DNA of 31,053 bases, taken from the NCBI GenBank assembly GCA_046728115.1, contig JBKPDW010000383.1, positions 1 to 31,053 of the forward strand, given 5' to 3'. This DNA is from CAVSWN01 sp046728115 (GTDB taxonomy: Bacteria > Acidobacteriota > Vicinamibacteria > Vicinamibacterales > CAVVIG01). The notes under the pieces are model-generated. The model saw nothing but the letters and a program-made list of their open reading frames with translations. It did not search any database and had not been told where the DNA came from. Each line of letters starts with the position of its first letter. The stretch's first letter is position 1. Position numbers and translations under genes: made by a program. Positions 22,390 to 29,730 of the stretch are shown here, one piece after another.

Positions 22390-24546
22390 TCAGACCTGAG
22401 ACTTGACGCTTGCCCGCCTCTCCAATGAAGGCGCGTACATGCGTTCGACATATTCCTTGACCATGCGCCGCGCCGAGAAGCGCGGGGCCACGGTGCGGAT
22501 GGCTTCCTTGATGATCGCCATCCACCGGTGCGGTATCTGGTCTGGACCGCGATCGTAAAAAGCGGGCACGATTTCTTCCTCGAGCAGTCGATACAGCGCG
22601 TCCGCGTCGGCTGCATCGATCTCGTCGTTGTTGACCGTCGGGCCGCCGTCGATGACCCAGCCGTTGTTTCCGGCGAAACCCTCGGCCCACCAGCCGTCGG
22701 CGATGCTGAGATGTGGCACGCCGTTGAGCGCCGCCTTCATTCCGCTCGTGCCGCTCGCTTCGAGGGGCTTGCGCGGCGTATTCAACCAGACGTCGCATCC
22801 CTGGACGAGGAAGTGCGCGACGTGCATGTCGTAATCGTCCACGAACGCCACGCGGCCTCCGAAAATCGGCTCGAGGGCGTGTTTGTACACGCGCTGCAGA
22901 TGATGTTTGCCGGGGTCGTCGGCTGGATGCGATTTTCCGGCGAACACGACCTGCACCGGACGCTTGGCGGCGTTCAGGATGCGGGCGAGCCGCTCGGGGT
23001 CGTGAAAGATCAGTTCCGGGCGCTTGTAGCCGGTGAATCGTCGCGCGAAGCCGAGCGTCAGTGCCTCGGGCTCGAGCAGCGTTCCCGCCGCCACGACGCG
23101 GGGAAGCGCGACGTGTTCCTCAATCCAGCGCTGGCGCGCGCGTTCGCGCACGAAGGTGAAGAGATAGCGCCGCAGCGACTGACGAACCGCCCACAGTTCG
23201 GCGTCTGGAATCGCGAGGATGGCGTCCCACACCGCGGGATCGTCGTGCCGCTCGAGCCAGTCGGCGCCCAGGTATTTCGAGAACAGATCGGCGAGATCGG
23301 CGGCAAGCCACGTCGGAACGTGCACGCCGTTGGTCACCGATCCGACCGGACGCTCGTCCGCCGCGAGGTCCGGCCACATTGGCGCGAACATCTCGCGCGT
23401 CACCTCGCCGTGCCGCCGGCTGACGGCGTTGGTCATCCCCGCCGATCGAATGGCGAGCGCCGTCATGTTGAACTGCTCGCCGCCGCCATTGTCGTAGCGA
23501 CCGAGCGCCAGAAAGTGTTCGTGGTGGGGACCGAGCGTTCCCCAGAGACCCGCGAGATGCTTTTCGACGAGCGGAAAGGGAAACGCATCGTGACCCGCCG
23601 GGACCGGAGTGTGCGTCGTGAAGATCGTCGTCCGTCGGATTTCCTCGAGGGCACTCTCGAACGACGATCCGCGCTCGATCAGTTCACGAATCCGCTGCAG
23701 CACGACGAATGCGGCGTGGCCTTCATTGAGGTGGAAGACCGCCGGGTCCGACCCCAGCGCTTTCAGTGCCCGCACGCCGCCGATGCCGAGGATGATTTCC
23801 TGCTGGATGCGCGTTTCACGATCGCCGCCGTAAAGCCGTGCCGAAAGCTCGCGGTCCCCTGGCGCGTTTTCCTCGAGATCGGTGTCGAGCAGATACAGCT
23901 TCACGCGTCCCATGCGGACCCGCCAGACCGCGACCAGCACCGATCGATCACCGAGCGGAACCGCCGTGATGCACGGCTTGCCTTCGGCCGTCGTCGCCGG
24001 CTCGATCGGCGCGTCGGCCCAGTTGATCCGCTCGTAGCTTTCTTCCTGCCACCCGTCCGGCGACAAGCGCTGATGGAAGTAGCCTTGCGGGTACATGAAG
24101 CCGACGCCAATCAGCGGGACGCCGAGGTCGCTGGCCTCTTTGCAGTGATCGCCGGCAAGTACACCGAGACCGCCCGCATAAATGGGAAGCGACTGATGGA
24201 GCGCAAACTCCGCCGAGAAGTACGCGATCGACTGACCGGTAAACTGAGGAAACTGGCGCGCCATCCACGTATTCCGCGCGGCTCGCGCATCGTCCAGCGC
24301 GGCGATGGCGCGGTCGTACAGCGCGAGAAATTGAGGATCGTTCGCAGCTTCTTCCAGGCGCACGCGAGGCAGCGACCAGAGCATGCGGACGGGGTTGTGA
24401 GCCGTCGTGCGCCACAGCGAGTAGTCGAGCCGCCTGAAGACCGATCGCGCTTCGGCATGCCAGGTCCACCACAGGTCGATTGCCAGTTCTTCCAAACGGC
24501 CGATTCGATCGGGGATGAGAGGGGGGAGATTGCCGTATTGAGTCAT
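22390..24546 (-). CDS. glgP: Alpha-glucan (glycogen) phosphorylase, short type
   Basis: A 718-residue GT35 enzyme releasing glucose 1-phosphate from glycogen or maltodextrin. Its N-terminus (LEELAIDLWWTWHAEARSVF) is typical of the shorter alpha-glucan phosphorylase family, not the 800-plus-residue GlgP/MalP. Recognisable blocks are YFSAEFALHQSLPIYAGGLG, VFHLNEGHAAF, TTHTPVPAGHDAF, VTNGVHVPTW, FARRFTGYKRPEL and the PLP-lysine region EASGTSGMKAALNG followed by LSIADGWWAEGF. Activity needs pyridoxal phosphate bound to the lysine of SGMK. The ATG at 24546 overlaps the stop of the upstream dehydratase gene by 4 bases (ATGA), implying translational coupling. Cytoplasmic carbon-storage metabolism. 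Confidence 0.93.
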   Translation of the reverse strand: MTQYGNLPPLIPDRIGRLEELAIDLWWTWHAEARSVFRRLDYSLWRTTAHNPVRMLWSLPRVRLEEAANDPQFLALYDRAIAALDDARAARNTWMARQFPQFTGQSIAYFSAEFALHQSLPIYAGGLGVLAGDHCKEASDLGVPLIGVGFMYPQGYFHQRLSPDGWQEESYERINWADAPIEPATTAEGKPCITAVPLGDRSVLVAVWRVRMGRVKLYLLDTDLEENAPGDRELSARLYGGDRETRIQQEIILGIGGVRALKALGSDPAVFHLNEGHAAFVVLQRIRELIERGSSFESALEEIRRTTIFTTHTPVPAGHDAFPFPLVEKHLAGLWGTLGPHHEHFLALGRYDNGGGEQFNMTALAIRSAGMTNAVSRRHGEVTREMFAPMWPDLAADERPVGSVTNGVHVPTWLAADLADLFSKYLGADWLERHDDPAVWDAILAIPDAELWAVRQSLRRYLFTFVRERARQRWIEEHVALPRVVAAGTLLEPEALTLGFARRFTGYKRPELIFHDPERLARILNAAKRPVQVVFAGKSHPADDPGKHHLQRVYKHALEPIFGGRVAFVDDYDMHVAHFLVQGCDVWLNTPRKPLEASGTSGMKAALNGVPHLSIADGWWAEGFAGNNGWVIDGGPTVNNDEIDAADADALYRLLEEEIVPAFYDRGPDQIPHRWMAIIKEAIRTVAPRFSARRMVKEYVERMYAPSLERRASVKSQV

Positions 24547-25532
24547 CGTTGGTTGCAGGCCCCGACCACGGCGGCGAATCGGGGGAGATCGATGTTGCCG
24601 CCGGATGCGACAGCCACTATTTTCCCGGTGCCGGCGCGGCCGCTGATCGCCGCGGCGATGGCGCATCCGGCGGCGCCTTCGGCGATCACGCGAGCCCGCT
24701 CAGCGGTGAATTTCATCGCGTGGGCGACTTCGTCGAGCGTCACGACAATCGATCCGCTGAGAGGAGCAAGCAGCGGCCACATCGACGGCAGCACCGATTT
24801 CCCACCGGCGCCATCCACGAAGGAGGCTGTCCAGTTTTCGAAATACACAGGACGTCCTGCGACAAGCGACGCCGACAGCGGCGCAGCCGTCTCTGGTTCG
24901 GCTGCAAAAATGCGTGTGTTCGGTTTCAGTTCGCGCACAGCGGCCGCGATCCCTCCGAGGAGACCGCCGCCGCCGAGCGGCGCGACGATCGCGTCGACGT
25001 CCGGCAGATCCTCCAGGATCTCCAATCCCGCCGTGCCGTTGCCGGCAATGAACTGGTCGTCGTCGAACGGATGCACGAAGTGGCCCGACATGCGATTCGA
25101 CAGGTGTGACTCCACGGTTCGCCAGCACTCATCGTAGGTGGCGCGCACGATTGTCGCGCCCAATCGTTCGATCGCGCGAATCTTCGTGTCTGGCGCGGTG
25201 TCCATCACCATCACCGAGCACGGAGCACCGACGTGTCGCGCTGCGAGCGCGACGCCTTGCGCCGCGTTCCCGGCGCTCACCGTCCAGACGCCGTCCTTCA
25301 GCGTGTCGGGCGTCAGCTGACGAATGACGTTGTACGCGCCTCGGATCTTGAAGGATCCGATCGGCTGCAGCAGTTCGAGCTTGAGGAAGAGTTCGACGCC
25401 ACGTGCGAAGGCTGGCAAGCCGTCCACGGCCACACGAACGAGCGGCGTGCGCACGGCTGTCGCGTAAACCGCGTTGGCTGCCTCGCGAATCGCTGTGAGT
25501 GGGATTCGGCGGTCCGGACCCGTGATCGGCAA
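24543..25532 (-). CDS. Threonine/serine dehydratase family PLP enzyme
   Basis: About 329 residues of the tryptophan-synthase-beta fold (IlvA/TdcB/serine racemase group). PLP lysine motif: PIGSFKIRGAYN. Asn/substrate loop: VSAGNAAQGVALAARHVG. Phosphate-binding glycine loop: APLGGGGLLGGIA. The C-terminal VASGGNIDLPRF has the usual VSGGN-type signature. No ACT regulatory domain follows, so this is the short form, not the isoleucine-regulated biosynthetic enzyme. The start is uncertain: I chose TTG 25532, giving a family-like start before RRIPLTAIREA; TACGAT ends 9 bases before it. An ATG at 25637 would extend the protein into the divergent asparaginase gene. It is coupled to glgP. Confidence 0.8.
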   Translation of the reverse strand: MPITGPDRRIPLTAIREAANAVYATAVRTPLVRVAVDGLPAFARGVELFLKLELLQPIGSFKIRGAYNVIRQLTPDTLKDGVWTVSAGNAAQGVALAARHVGAPCSVMVMDTAPDTKIRAIERLGATIVRATYDECWRTVESHLSNRMSGHFVHPFDDDQFIAGNGTAGLEILEDLPDVDAIVAPLGGGGLLGGIAAAVRELKPNTRIFAAEPETAAPLSASLVAGRPVYFENWTASFVDGAGGKSVLPSMWPLLAPLSGSIVVTLDEVAHAMKFTAERARVIAEGAAGCAIAAAISGRAGTGKIVAVASGGNIDLPRFAAVVGACNQR

Positions 25533-25591
25533 GTCCTCAGGATCGTAGTCGTCGCGCTCGAACGCGTCAATGCTTGCGCCTGGATTGCGTG

Positions 25592-25597
25592 TAGAGT
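25592..25597 (+). promoter_or_regulatory. -10 box TAGAGT, 6 bases before GTG 25604
   Basis: TAGAGT, then CTGCCC, then GTG 25604. A leaderless mRNA starting at that GTG would begin MRSLMKPIV. A second start, ATG 25616, has GAGGAG 4 bases upstream (25606-25611). Confidence 0.5.
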
Positions 25598-25603
25598 CTG
25601 CCC

Positions 25604-26656
25604 GTGAGGAGCCTGATGAAACCGATCGTGATCGCATCGGCGAACGGGCATCAGTACAGAAACGGCGGGACGGAAACCTGCGTCGAGCGGGCATTTCGCC
25701 TGATCGCCGAAGGATCCGACGTGCTGGATGCCGTGGTCGAGGGCGTGACGATCGTCGAACTCGATCCGACCGAAACCACGGTTGGTGTGGGTGGTTTGCC
25801 AAACGCCGACGGCGTTGTCGAGCTTGATGCGTCGTGCATGCACGGCCCGCGGTCGCGGGGGGGCGGCGTGGCGGCTTTGCAGGGCATCGTGCCGGCCGCC
25901 GCGGTTGCACGTCGCGTGCTGCTCGATACGCCGCACCATCTCATTGCAGGAGATGGCGCTCTGGCATTCGCTCGCGCGTGCGGCTTCGAGCCGAGCGATC
26001 TGACGACCGCGAATTCGCGAGGGTTGTGGCGGGAGTGGTTGTCCCGGGTCGACGCGCGTCTCGCCGCGGATTCAGGGCTGAGCGCAGGCCGTGAAGCCAC
26101 GATTCGTCGCGCTCGAGTCGGCTACGACATCGGATTGCAGCTGTCTCGGGAGGGCCTCATGGATCCCAATCACCTGTGGGGCACGATTTCCTGCAATGCG
26201 GTCGGGTACCGCGGGGAGATCTGTGGCGTGACAACCACGAGCGGGCTCGCGTGGAAGATTCCCGGTCGTGTGGGCGATTCGCCGATCCTTGGCGCGGGAC
26301 TGTACGTGCGTCAGGACGTCGGCGCCGCCGGCTCCACCGGTCGCGGTGAATCGACGCTGTACAACCTGTCGTGCTTCTCGATCGTGCGATGGCTGGCCGA
26401 TGGCAAATCGCCGAAGGACGCCGGCATGGCGGCGCTGCGCGAAATTCAGGCGGGAACTGTGGATCCGGATCTTCTCAACGCGCGCGGGCGACCCAATTTC
26501 AACGTCAAGCTGTACGTATTGAACGCGGCGGGCGACCACGCCGGCGTCGCGTTGTACGGCGGCAGTGAGGTGCTTTACGCCGTGTGCACGGAGGATGGCG
26601 CGCAGCTATGCCGGTGCGAAGCGTTGATCGATGAAGACGAGGAGTTCATCGATTGA
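25604..26656 (+). CDS. N4-(beta-N-acetylglucosaminyl)-L-asparaginase / Ntn-hydrolase asparaginase family
   Basis: A 350-residue (or 346 from ATG 25616) Ntn hydrolase. These proteins cut themselves to expose a catalytic threonine and then hydrolyse Asn-linked GlcNAc or Asn/isoaspartyl peptides. Signatures are NGGTETCVERAFRLIAEGSD near the start, TTVGVGGLPNADGVVELDAS, AVARRVLLDTPHHLIAGDGA, and the cleavage region HLWGTISCNAVG, where the Thr of GT should become the nucleophile. SGLAWKIPGRVGDSPILGAG and STGRGE follow. Glycosylasparaginase is the closest subgroup by WKIPGRVGDSP. Two starts are possible: GTG 25604 placed 6 bases after TAGAGT, or ATG 25616 with GAGGAG. The 3' end overlaps the convergent DNPH1-like gene by 51 bases. 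No signal peptide seen. Confidence 0.87.
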   Translation: MRSLMKPIVIASANGHQYRNGGTETCVERAFRLIAEGSDVLDAVVEGVTIVELDPTETTVGVGGLPNADGVVELDASCMHGPRSRGGGVAALQGIVPAAAVARRVLLDTPHHLIAGDGALAFARACGFEPSDLTTANSRGLWREWLSRVDARLAADSGLSAGREATIRRARVGYDIGLQLSREGLMDPNHLWGTISCNAVGYRGEICGVTTTSGLAWKIPGRVGDSPILGAGLYVRQDVGAAGSTGRGESTLYNLSCFSIVRWLADGKSPKDAGMAALREIQAGTVDPDLLNARGRPNFNVKLYVLNAAGDHAGVALYGGSEVLYAVCTEDGAQLCRCEALIDEDEEFID

Positions 26657-27040
26657 ACCGTAGCCAAACGTCGTGCAGGCAGGGTGACAGTTGCCTGTAG
26701 CCAGCCTCGAGATCGCGCCTGCGCGCGCGCGATCGTACAGGAGCACGACCTGTTGCTGCGTGTGATCCGCACGCGCAAGGACGTACCCGATCTCGAATCC
26801 GACGCCGAAGCTCGAGCCCGACGCCTCCGCGACGAGCGCATCACACGAAGATAGCCAGTCCATGTCGCGCCGGAAGACGGCGTCCGGCGTCAGCCGCGCT
26901 TCCGCCGCCTCGACATCGTCGTCGAGCAGGTGGGAGGTCAAAACGTGGTGGCCGTGATGTTCGAGCCGTTCGCAGATCGCGCGGCCCGCGGCCACGCCAC
27001 CGCGATCTCCTCGAACCGTGCAGGCGAGATAGATGCGCAT
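26606..27040 (-). CDS. Nucleoside 2-deoxyribosyltransferase / DNPH1-like N-hydrolase
   Basis: A 144-residue Rossmann-like protein of the nucleoside 2-deoxyribosyltransferase superfamily, closest by eye to DNPH1 (Rcl), which cleaves the N-glycosidic bond of deoxynucleoside 5'-monophosphates. The N-terminal MRIYLACTVRGDRGG is the phosphate/sugar-binding start, RRDMDWLSSCDALVAEASG carries the acidic residues, and SSFGVGFEIGYVLARA holds the probable catalytic Glu. The ATG at 27040 fits the conserved start; a GTG at 27052 is an alternative. GAGGTG lies 9 bases before the ATG. It converges on the asparaginase gene with a 51-base 3' overlap, so the two mRNAs are mutually antisense at their ends. Nucleotide-pool cleaning is the likely role. 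Confidence 0.8.
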   Translation of the reverse strand: MRIYLACTVRGDRGGVAAGRAICERLEHHGHHVLTSHLLDDDVEAAEARLTPDAVFRRDMDWLSSCDALVAEASGSSFGVGFEIGYVLARADHTQQQVVLLYDRARAGAISRLATGNCHPACTTFGYGSIDELLVFIDQRFAPA

Positions 27041-27088
27041 CTGGTCACTCACCTCGCCCGAGACACGGACAGCCCGTCACGTCCATGA

Positions 27089-27163
27089 GCGCAAAGGACG
27101 CACAGATCGCAAAGAAATCGGATGGAGATACATTTTCTTCGCGGCCTTTGCGGTCTTTTGCAG
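27089..27163. repeat. 9-base-period GCAAAG repeat with inverted arms
   Basis: Three 9-base units at 27089-27115 (gcgcaaagg, acgcacaga, tcgcaaaga) face three units of the reverse complement at 27137-27163 (cttcgcggc, ctttgcggt, cttttgcag). The two arms are imperfectly complementary around a 21-base centre. The element lies between the DNPH1-like gene start and the end of the DmpA-type peptidase gene. Confidence 0.85.
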
Positions 27164-27206
27164 TCGATCCCCGGGCCAGGAGCGAAGTTTCATTCGTCCC
27201 GACTTG

Positions 27207-28367
27207 TTACTTACGCAACAGCTCTCGCACGCGATCGATCGGAAGAGCATCGGCGCTGCCGATTGCGGATCGGACGTTGGTCGCCTGAAAGAGCGAGTTG
27301 TACACCGCTTCTTCCGCCGCCTCGAGCGCGGCCTCGAAGAGCGGCGAGGTGGCGTCCACGGGCAGCACCTGCCTGGCGCGGGGCGCCGTTTCGTTGAAAC
27401 GGCTCCGCATCTCGGGCGAGGTGGAGAAGGCGATCGCGAAATCGCCGCTGCCGTTGCTGTACGCCGATCCGGTTCGTCCAAGTCCGAACACGGCACGGGC
27501 CGCGAGGCGGCGAAGGTCGCGTGCGTCGAGCGGTGCGTCGCTGGCGACGACGAGCATGCATGAACCGTCCGCCCCAGACTCGCTCGTGTCCGGATCGCTG
27601 TCGGCCGGGCTCGCACGGGCCAGGGCCTGCTGGCGGCGCGGCGGCTGCAGCGTTCGAAATACAGGAACGCCTGCGATTGTCAGATTGCCTCCGAAATTGG
27701 TTTGGGCCAGCACGCCAACCGTGTAGCCGTTGTTCGTCTTTCGCGACGACGTCCCAATCCCGCCTTTCCAGCCGTAGCACATCGTTCCCGTGCCGGCGCC
27801 GACCGCGCCTTCGGTCACCGCGCCGGTCCTGGCGTTGCGAATGGCGTCGAGCACATGATCGCGCGTGACGTGCAGGCCGCGGATGTCGTTCAGACCGCCG
27901 TCGTTGGTCTCTCCGACCACGGCGTTGACGGATCGCACGTTCTCATTGCCCGGCTGCGCAAGCGTGTAGCGCACGACCGCGTCCATCGCGATGCCTACGC
28001 TCAAGGTGTTCGTCAGCACGATCGGCGTTTCGATCGTTCCGAGCTCGGCGACCTGCGTGGATCCCGCGAGCTTGCCAAACGCGTTGCCGACGAAGACCGC
28101 CCCGGCGACTTTGTCCTGAAACAGATTGCCGCCATGCGGCACGATGGCGGTCACGCCGGTGCGGACGCGATCGCCTTCGATGAGCGTCGTGTGGCCGACG
28201 CGTACGTCGGGGACATCCGTGATCGCGTTGAGCGGTCCTGGCGCGAGCACGCCAGGCGCGATTCCCAGGTCGCGTGCGCGGGGGCGCGATTGCGCGTCGA
28301 GCGCGGCAAAAACCGCAAGCGCCGCAAGGAGCACGAAGACCGCAAAGACTCTGCACTGTTTTCTCAT
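27207..28367 (-). CDS. DmpA-type P1/S58 family peptidase (L-aminopeptidase/D-esterase), secreted
   Basis: A 386-residue Ntn-like peptidase. The signal peptide is about residues 1-26 (VFAVFVLLAALAVFAALDA, cleavage near LDAQS), so it acts outside the cytoplasm. Family blocks are ITDVPDVRVGHTTLIEGD, VRTGVTAIVPHGGNLFQDKV, GNAFGKLAGSTQVAELGTIE, PIVLTNTLSVG, VGETNDGGLND, GAVGAGTGTMCYGWKGGIGT and the self-cleavage region ADGSCMLVVASDAPLD, where the Ser after Gly becomes the N-terminal nucleophile of the small subunit. C-terminal EAAEEAVYNSLFQATNV is also typical. The ATG at 28367 overlaps the stop of the YetF-like gene by 4 bases (ATGA). The exact substrate (N-terminal D- or L-residues, beta-peptides) is unknown. 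Confidence 0.9.
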   Translation of the reverse strand: MRKQCRVFAVFVLLAALAVFAALDAQSRPRARDLGIAPGVLAPGPLNAITDVPDVRVGHTTLIEGDRVRTGVTAIVPHGGNLFQDKVAGAVFVGNAFGKLAGSTQVAELGTIETPIVLTNTLSVGIAMDAVVRYTLAQPGNENVRSVNAVVGETNDGGLNDIRGLHVTRDHVLDAIRNARTGAVTEGAVGAGTGTMCYGWKGGIGTSSRKTNNGYTVGVLAQTNFGGNLTIAGVPVFRTLQPPRRQQALARASPADSDPDTSESGADGSCMLVVASDAPLDARDLRRLAARAVFGLGRTGSAYSNGSGDFAIAFSTSPEMRSRFNETAPRARQVLPVDATSPLFEAALEAAEEAVYNSLFQATNVRSAIGSADALPIDRVRELLRK

Positions 28368-28933
28368 GCCTTCAGCGCCTCCAGTCTCCCAGCAATCCAA
28401 TCGAGACGCTTCACGAGTTCGTCGTGCCGGACCGTCTCGGTCGATGGCTTCTTCGCGACAAACGAAATGCTCCCGCCAGGATCGAGGGCCGCCTCAGCTA
28501 TCTCGTCCAGGCTTCCGAATCCCTGCTTGTGCGCCGCGGCCTCGAGCTCGGGCAGTGTGATCAGCTCCTCTTTCAGCCGATCCACACGGACCTTCCCGTC
28601 CTTGATCAGCGGGCAGGGATCGCCTTCCACCAGTCGATCCAGCCGCTCGTGCGAATACAGGAAGCGCACGACCACATGATTCACCAGCAGGAGCGTGGCG
28701 GCGCCGATCACACCGCCGGTGACGCTGTTGTCCTCGCCGATGATCGCGTTCTGGACTGTGTTCGAGATCGTCAGCAGCACGACGAGGTCGAACGGGTTCA
28801 GCTGCGCAAGCTCGCGCTTGCCGGCGAGCCGCAGTCCGGCGATGAGGAAACCGTACACCAGAATGGGCCGCACGATTTTCTCGCTAACGGGCAGCGTGAG
28901 ATAGAACATGTCGTGAAAAGCGGGCATATGCAT
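28364..28933 (-). CDS. YetF/DUF421-like inner-membrane protein
   Basis: A 189-residue DUF421 (YetF family) protein. Three N-terminal membrane segments (ILVYGFLIAGLRLAG, PFDLVVLLTISNTVQNAI and GGVIGAATLLLVNHVVVRFL) contain the family hallmark GKRELAQLNPFDLVVLLTIS. The cytosolic YetF domain follows (PCPLIKDGKVRVDRLKEELI, LPELEAAAHKQGFGSLDEIA). Function is not established; Bacillus relatives influence membrane or spore properties. Start ATG 28933 is placed exactly 6 bases after TACAAT; another ATG lies at 28927. It is divergent from the outer-membrane candidate, sharing a very short promoter region, and coupled to the DmpA-type peptidase by a 4-base overlap. Confidence 0.87.
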   Translation of the reverse strand: MHMPAFHDMFYLTLPVSEKIVRPILVYGFLIAGLRLAGKRELAQLNPFDLVVLLTISNTVQNAIIGEDNSVTGGVIGAATLLLVNHVVVRFLYSHERLDRLVEGDPCPLIKDGKVRVDRLKEELITLPELEAAAHKQGFGSLDEIAEAALDPGGSISFVAKKPSTETVRHDELVKRLDWIAGRLEALKA

Positions 28934-28939
28934 GAGCGC

Positions 28940-28945
28940 ATTGTA
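28940..28945 (-). promoter_or_regulatory. -10 box TACAAT, 6 bases before the YetF-like ATG
   Basis: Minus-strand TACAAT, GCGCTC, then ATG 28933: leaderless geometry. It is only 9 bases from the opposed -10 box at 28955-28960. Confidence 0.6.
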
Positions 28946-28951
28946 GCCATC

Positions 28952-28960
28952 TGATATAAA
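28952..28960 (+). promoter_or_regulatory. Extended -10 box TGATATAAA upstream of the outer-membrane candidate
   Basis: TG-A-TATAAA fits an extended -10 element, which can act without a good -35. Transcription would start near 28967, just inside the first possible ATG (28965), favouring translation from ATG 28998 with a leader of about 31 bases. Confidence 0.5.
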
Positions 28961-28997
28961 CGAGATGGCTGGATCGCACGCACAACCAGACGACCAG

Positions 28998-29633
28998 ATG
29001 ACCCGATTCGCTTGCCTGCTGCTGTTCGCCACCGTCGCCGTGCCCGTCGCCGCGCAGGAGCCGCCCCCTCGGATTGGACCGTACGTCGTGGACCTTCATG
29101 GAAGCGTCCCGCGATTCCCGAGCGACCAGACGCTGGCGGACAGTCGTGGCATGCTCGCGACCGAACTTCCCGGTCACGGGTTCGGCCTCCAGGTCGGCGC
29201 CTCCGTGTACCTGTTCCGCTGGAAAGCGGTGACCTTCGGCATCGGGGGCGAATACCTGTCGAGCCGTGCGCGTAGCGAGCCCCCCGAATCGCGCGCGACC
29301 ATGATTCGCGCCGCCGAAGAACGATTTCGGTCGCTCGGGACGCAGCTATCTTTCAATTTCGGCACTGGCCACGGATGGAGTTACATCAGCGGCGGCATCG
29401 GGCAATCGACGTGGTCGCTGGTGCCGGCGGACCGCGATCCGTTTCCGACTGATTCTGAACACCTCAAGACGGTCAACTACGGCGGCGGCGCCCGCTGGTT
29501 TGCGAAAACGCACCTCGCGTTCAGCTTCGACGTCCGGTTCTATGCGATCAATCCCGGCTCGGCGTACCTCGATTACCCGCACAGCCCGCGCACGACAATG
29601 CTCGTGATTGGGGCTGGGGTTTCGGTCAAGTAG
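28998..29633 (+). CDS. Outer-membrane beta-barrel candidate
   Basis: About 211 residues starting at ATG 28998 with a standard signal peptide (TRFACLLLFATVAVPVAAQ, cleavage after AQ). An in-frame ATG at 28965 would put 11 polar residues before the signal and starts before the predicted transcription start. The mature part alternates polar and aromatic residues in short strands: GHGFGLQVGASVYLFRWKAV, TFGIGGEYLSSRARSE, LGTQLSFNFGTGHGWSYISG, GGGARWFAKTHLAFSFDVRF and a last strand MLVIGAGVSVK. This suits an eight-stranded porin-like barrel. No ligand or family can be named with confidence. It is divergent from the YetF-like gene. Confidence 0.7.
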   Translation: MTRFACLLLFATVAVPVAAQEPPPRIGPYVVDLHGSVPRFPSDQTLADSRGMLATELPGHGFGLQVGASVYLFRWKAVTFGIGGEYLSSRARSEPPESRATMIRAAEERFRSLGTQLSFNFGTGHGWSYISGGIGQSTWSLVPADRDPFPTDSEHLKTVNYGGGARWFAKTHLAFSFDVRFYAINPGSAYLDYPHSPRTTMLVIGAGVSVK

Positions 29634-29634
29634 A

Positions 29635-29666
29635 GCGCGGTTGGGGATTCGCGGTTGGGATTTCGC
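29635..29666. repeat. AATCCCCAACCG repeat downstream of the barrel gene
   Basis: Read on the minus strand, two near-identical units of about 14 bases, CGAAATCCCAACCG and CGAATCCCCAACCG, lie end to end. They share the AATCCC core with the heptamer arrays at 15704-15738 and 18659-18679. The element starts 2 bases after the stop codon of the barrel gene, between convergent genes. Confidence 0.75.
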
Positions 29667-29730
29667 TGTAGCAGTCTGTCCCTTTGGAACCACGAACAAG
29701 GACGGTCGGCGATCCTGCCACCTGGTGGGG

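Noticed and set aside
28965..28997. ATG 28965 as start of the outer-membrane candidate
   Set aside because: It lies only 4 bases after the -10 box, before or at the predicted transcription start, and would put a polar stretch ahead of a normal signal peptide. ATG 28998 fits better.
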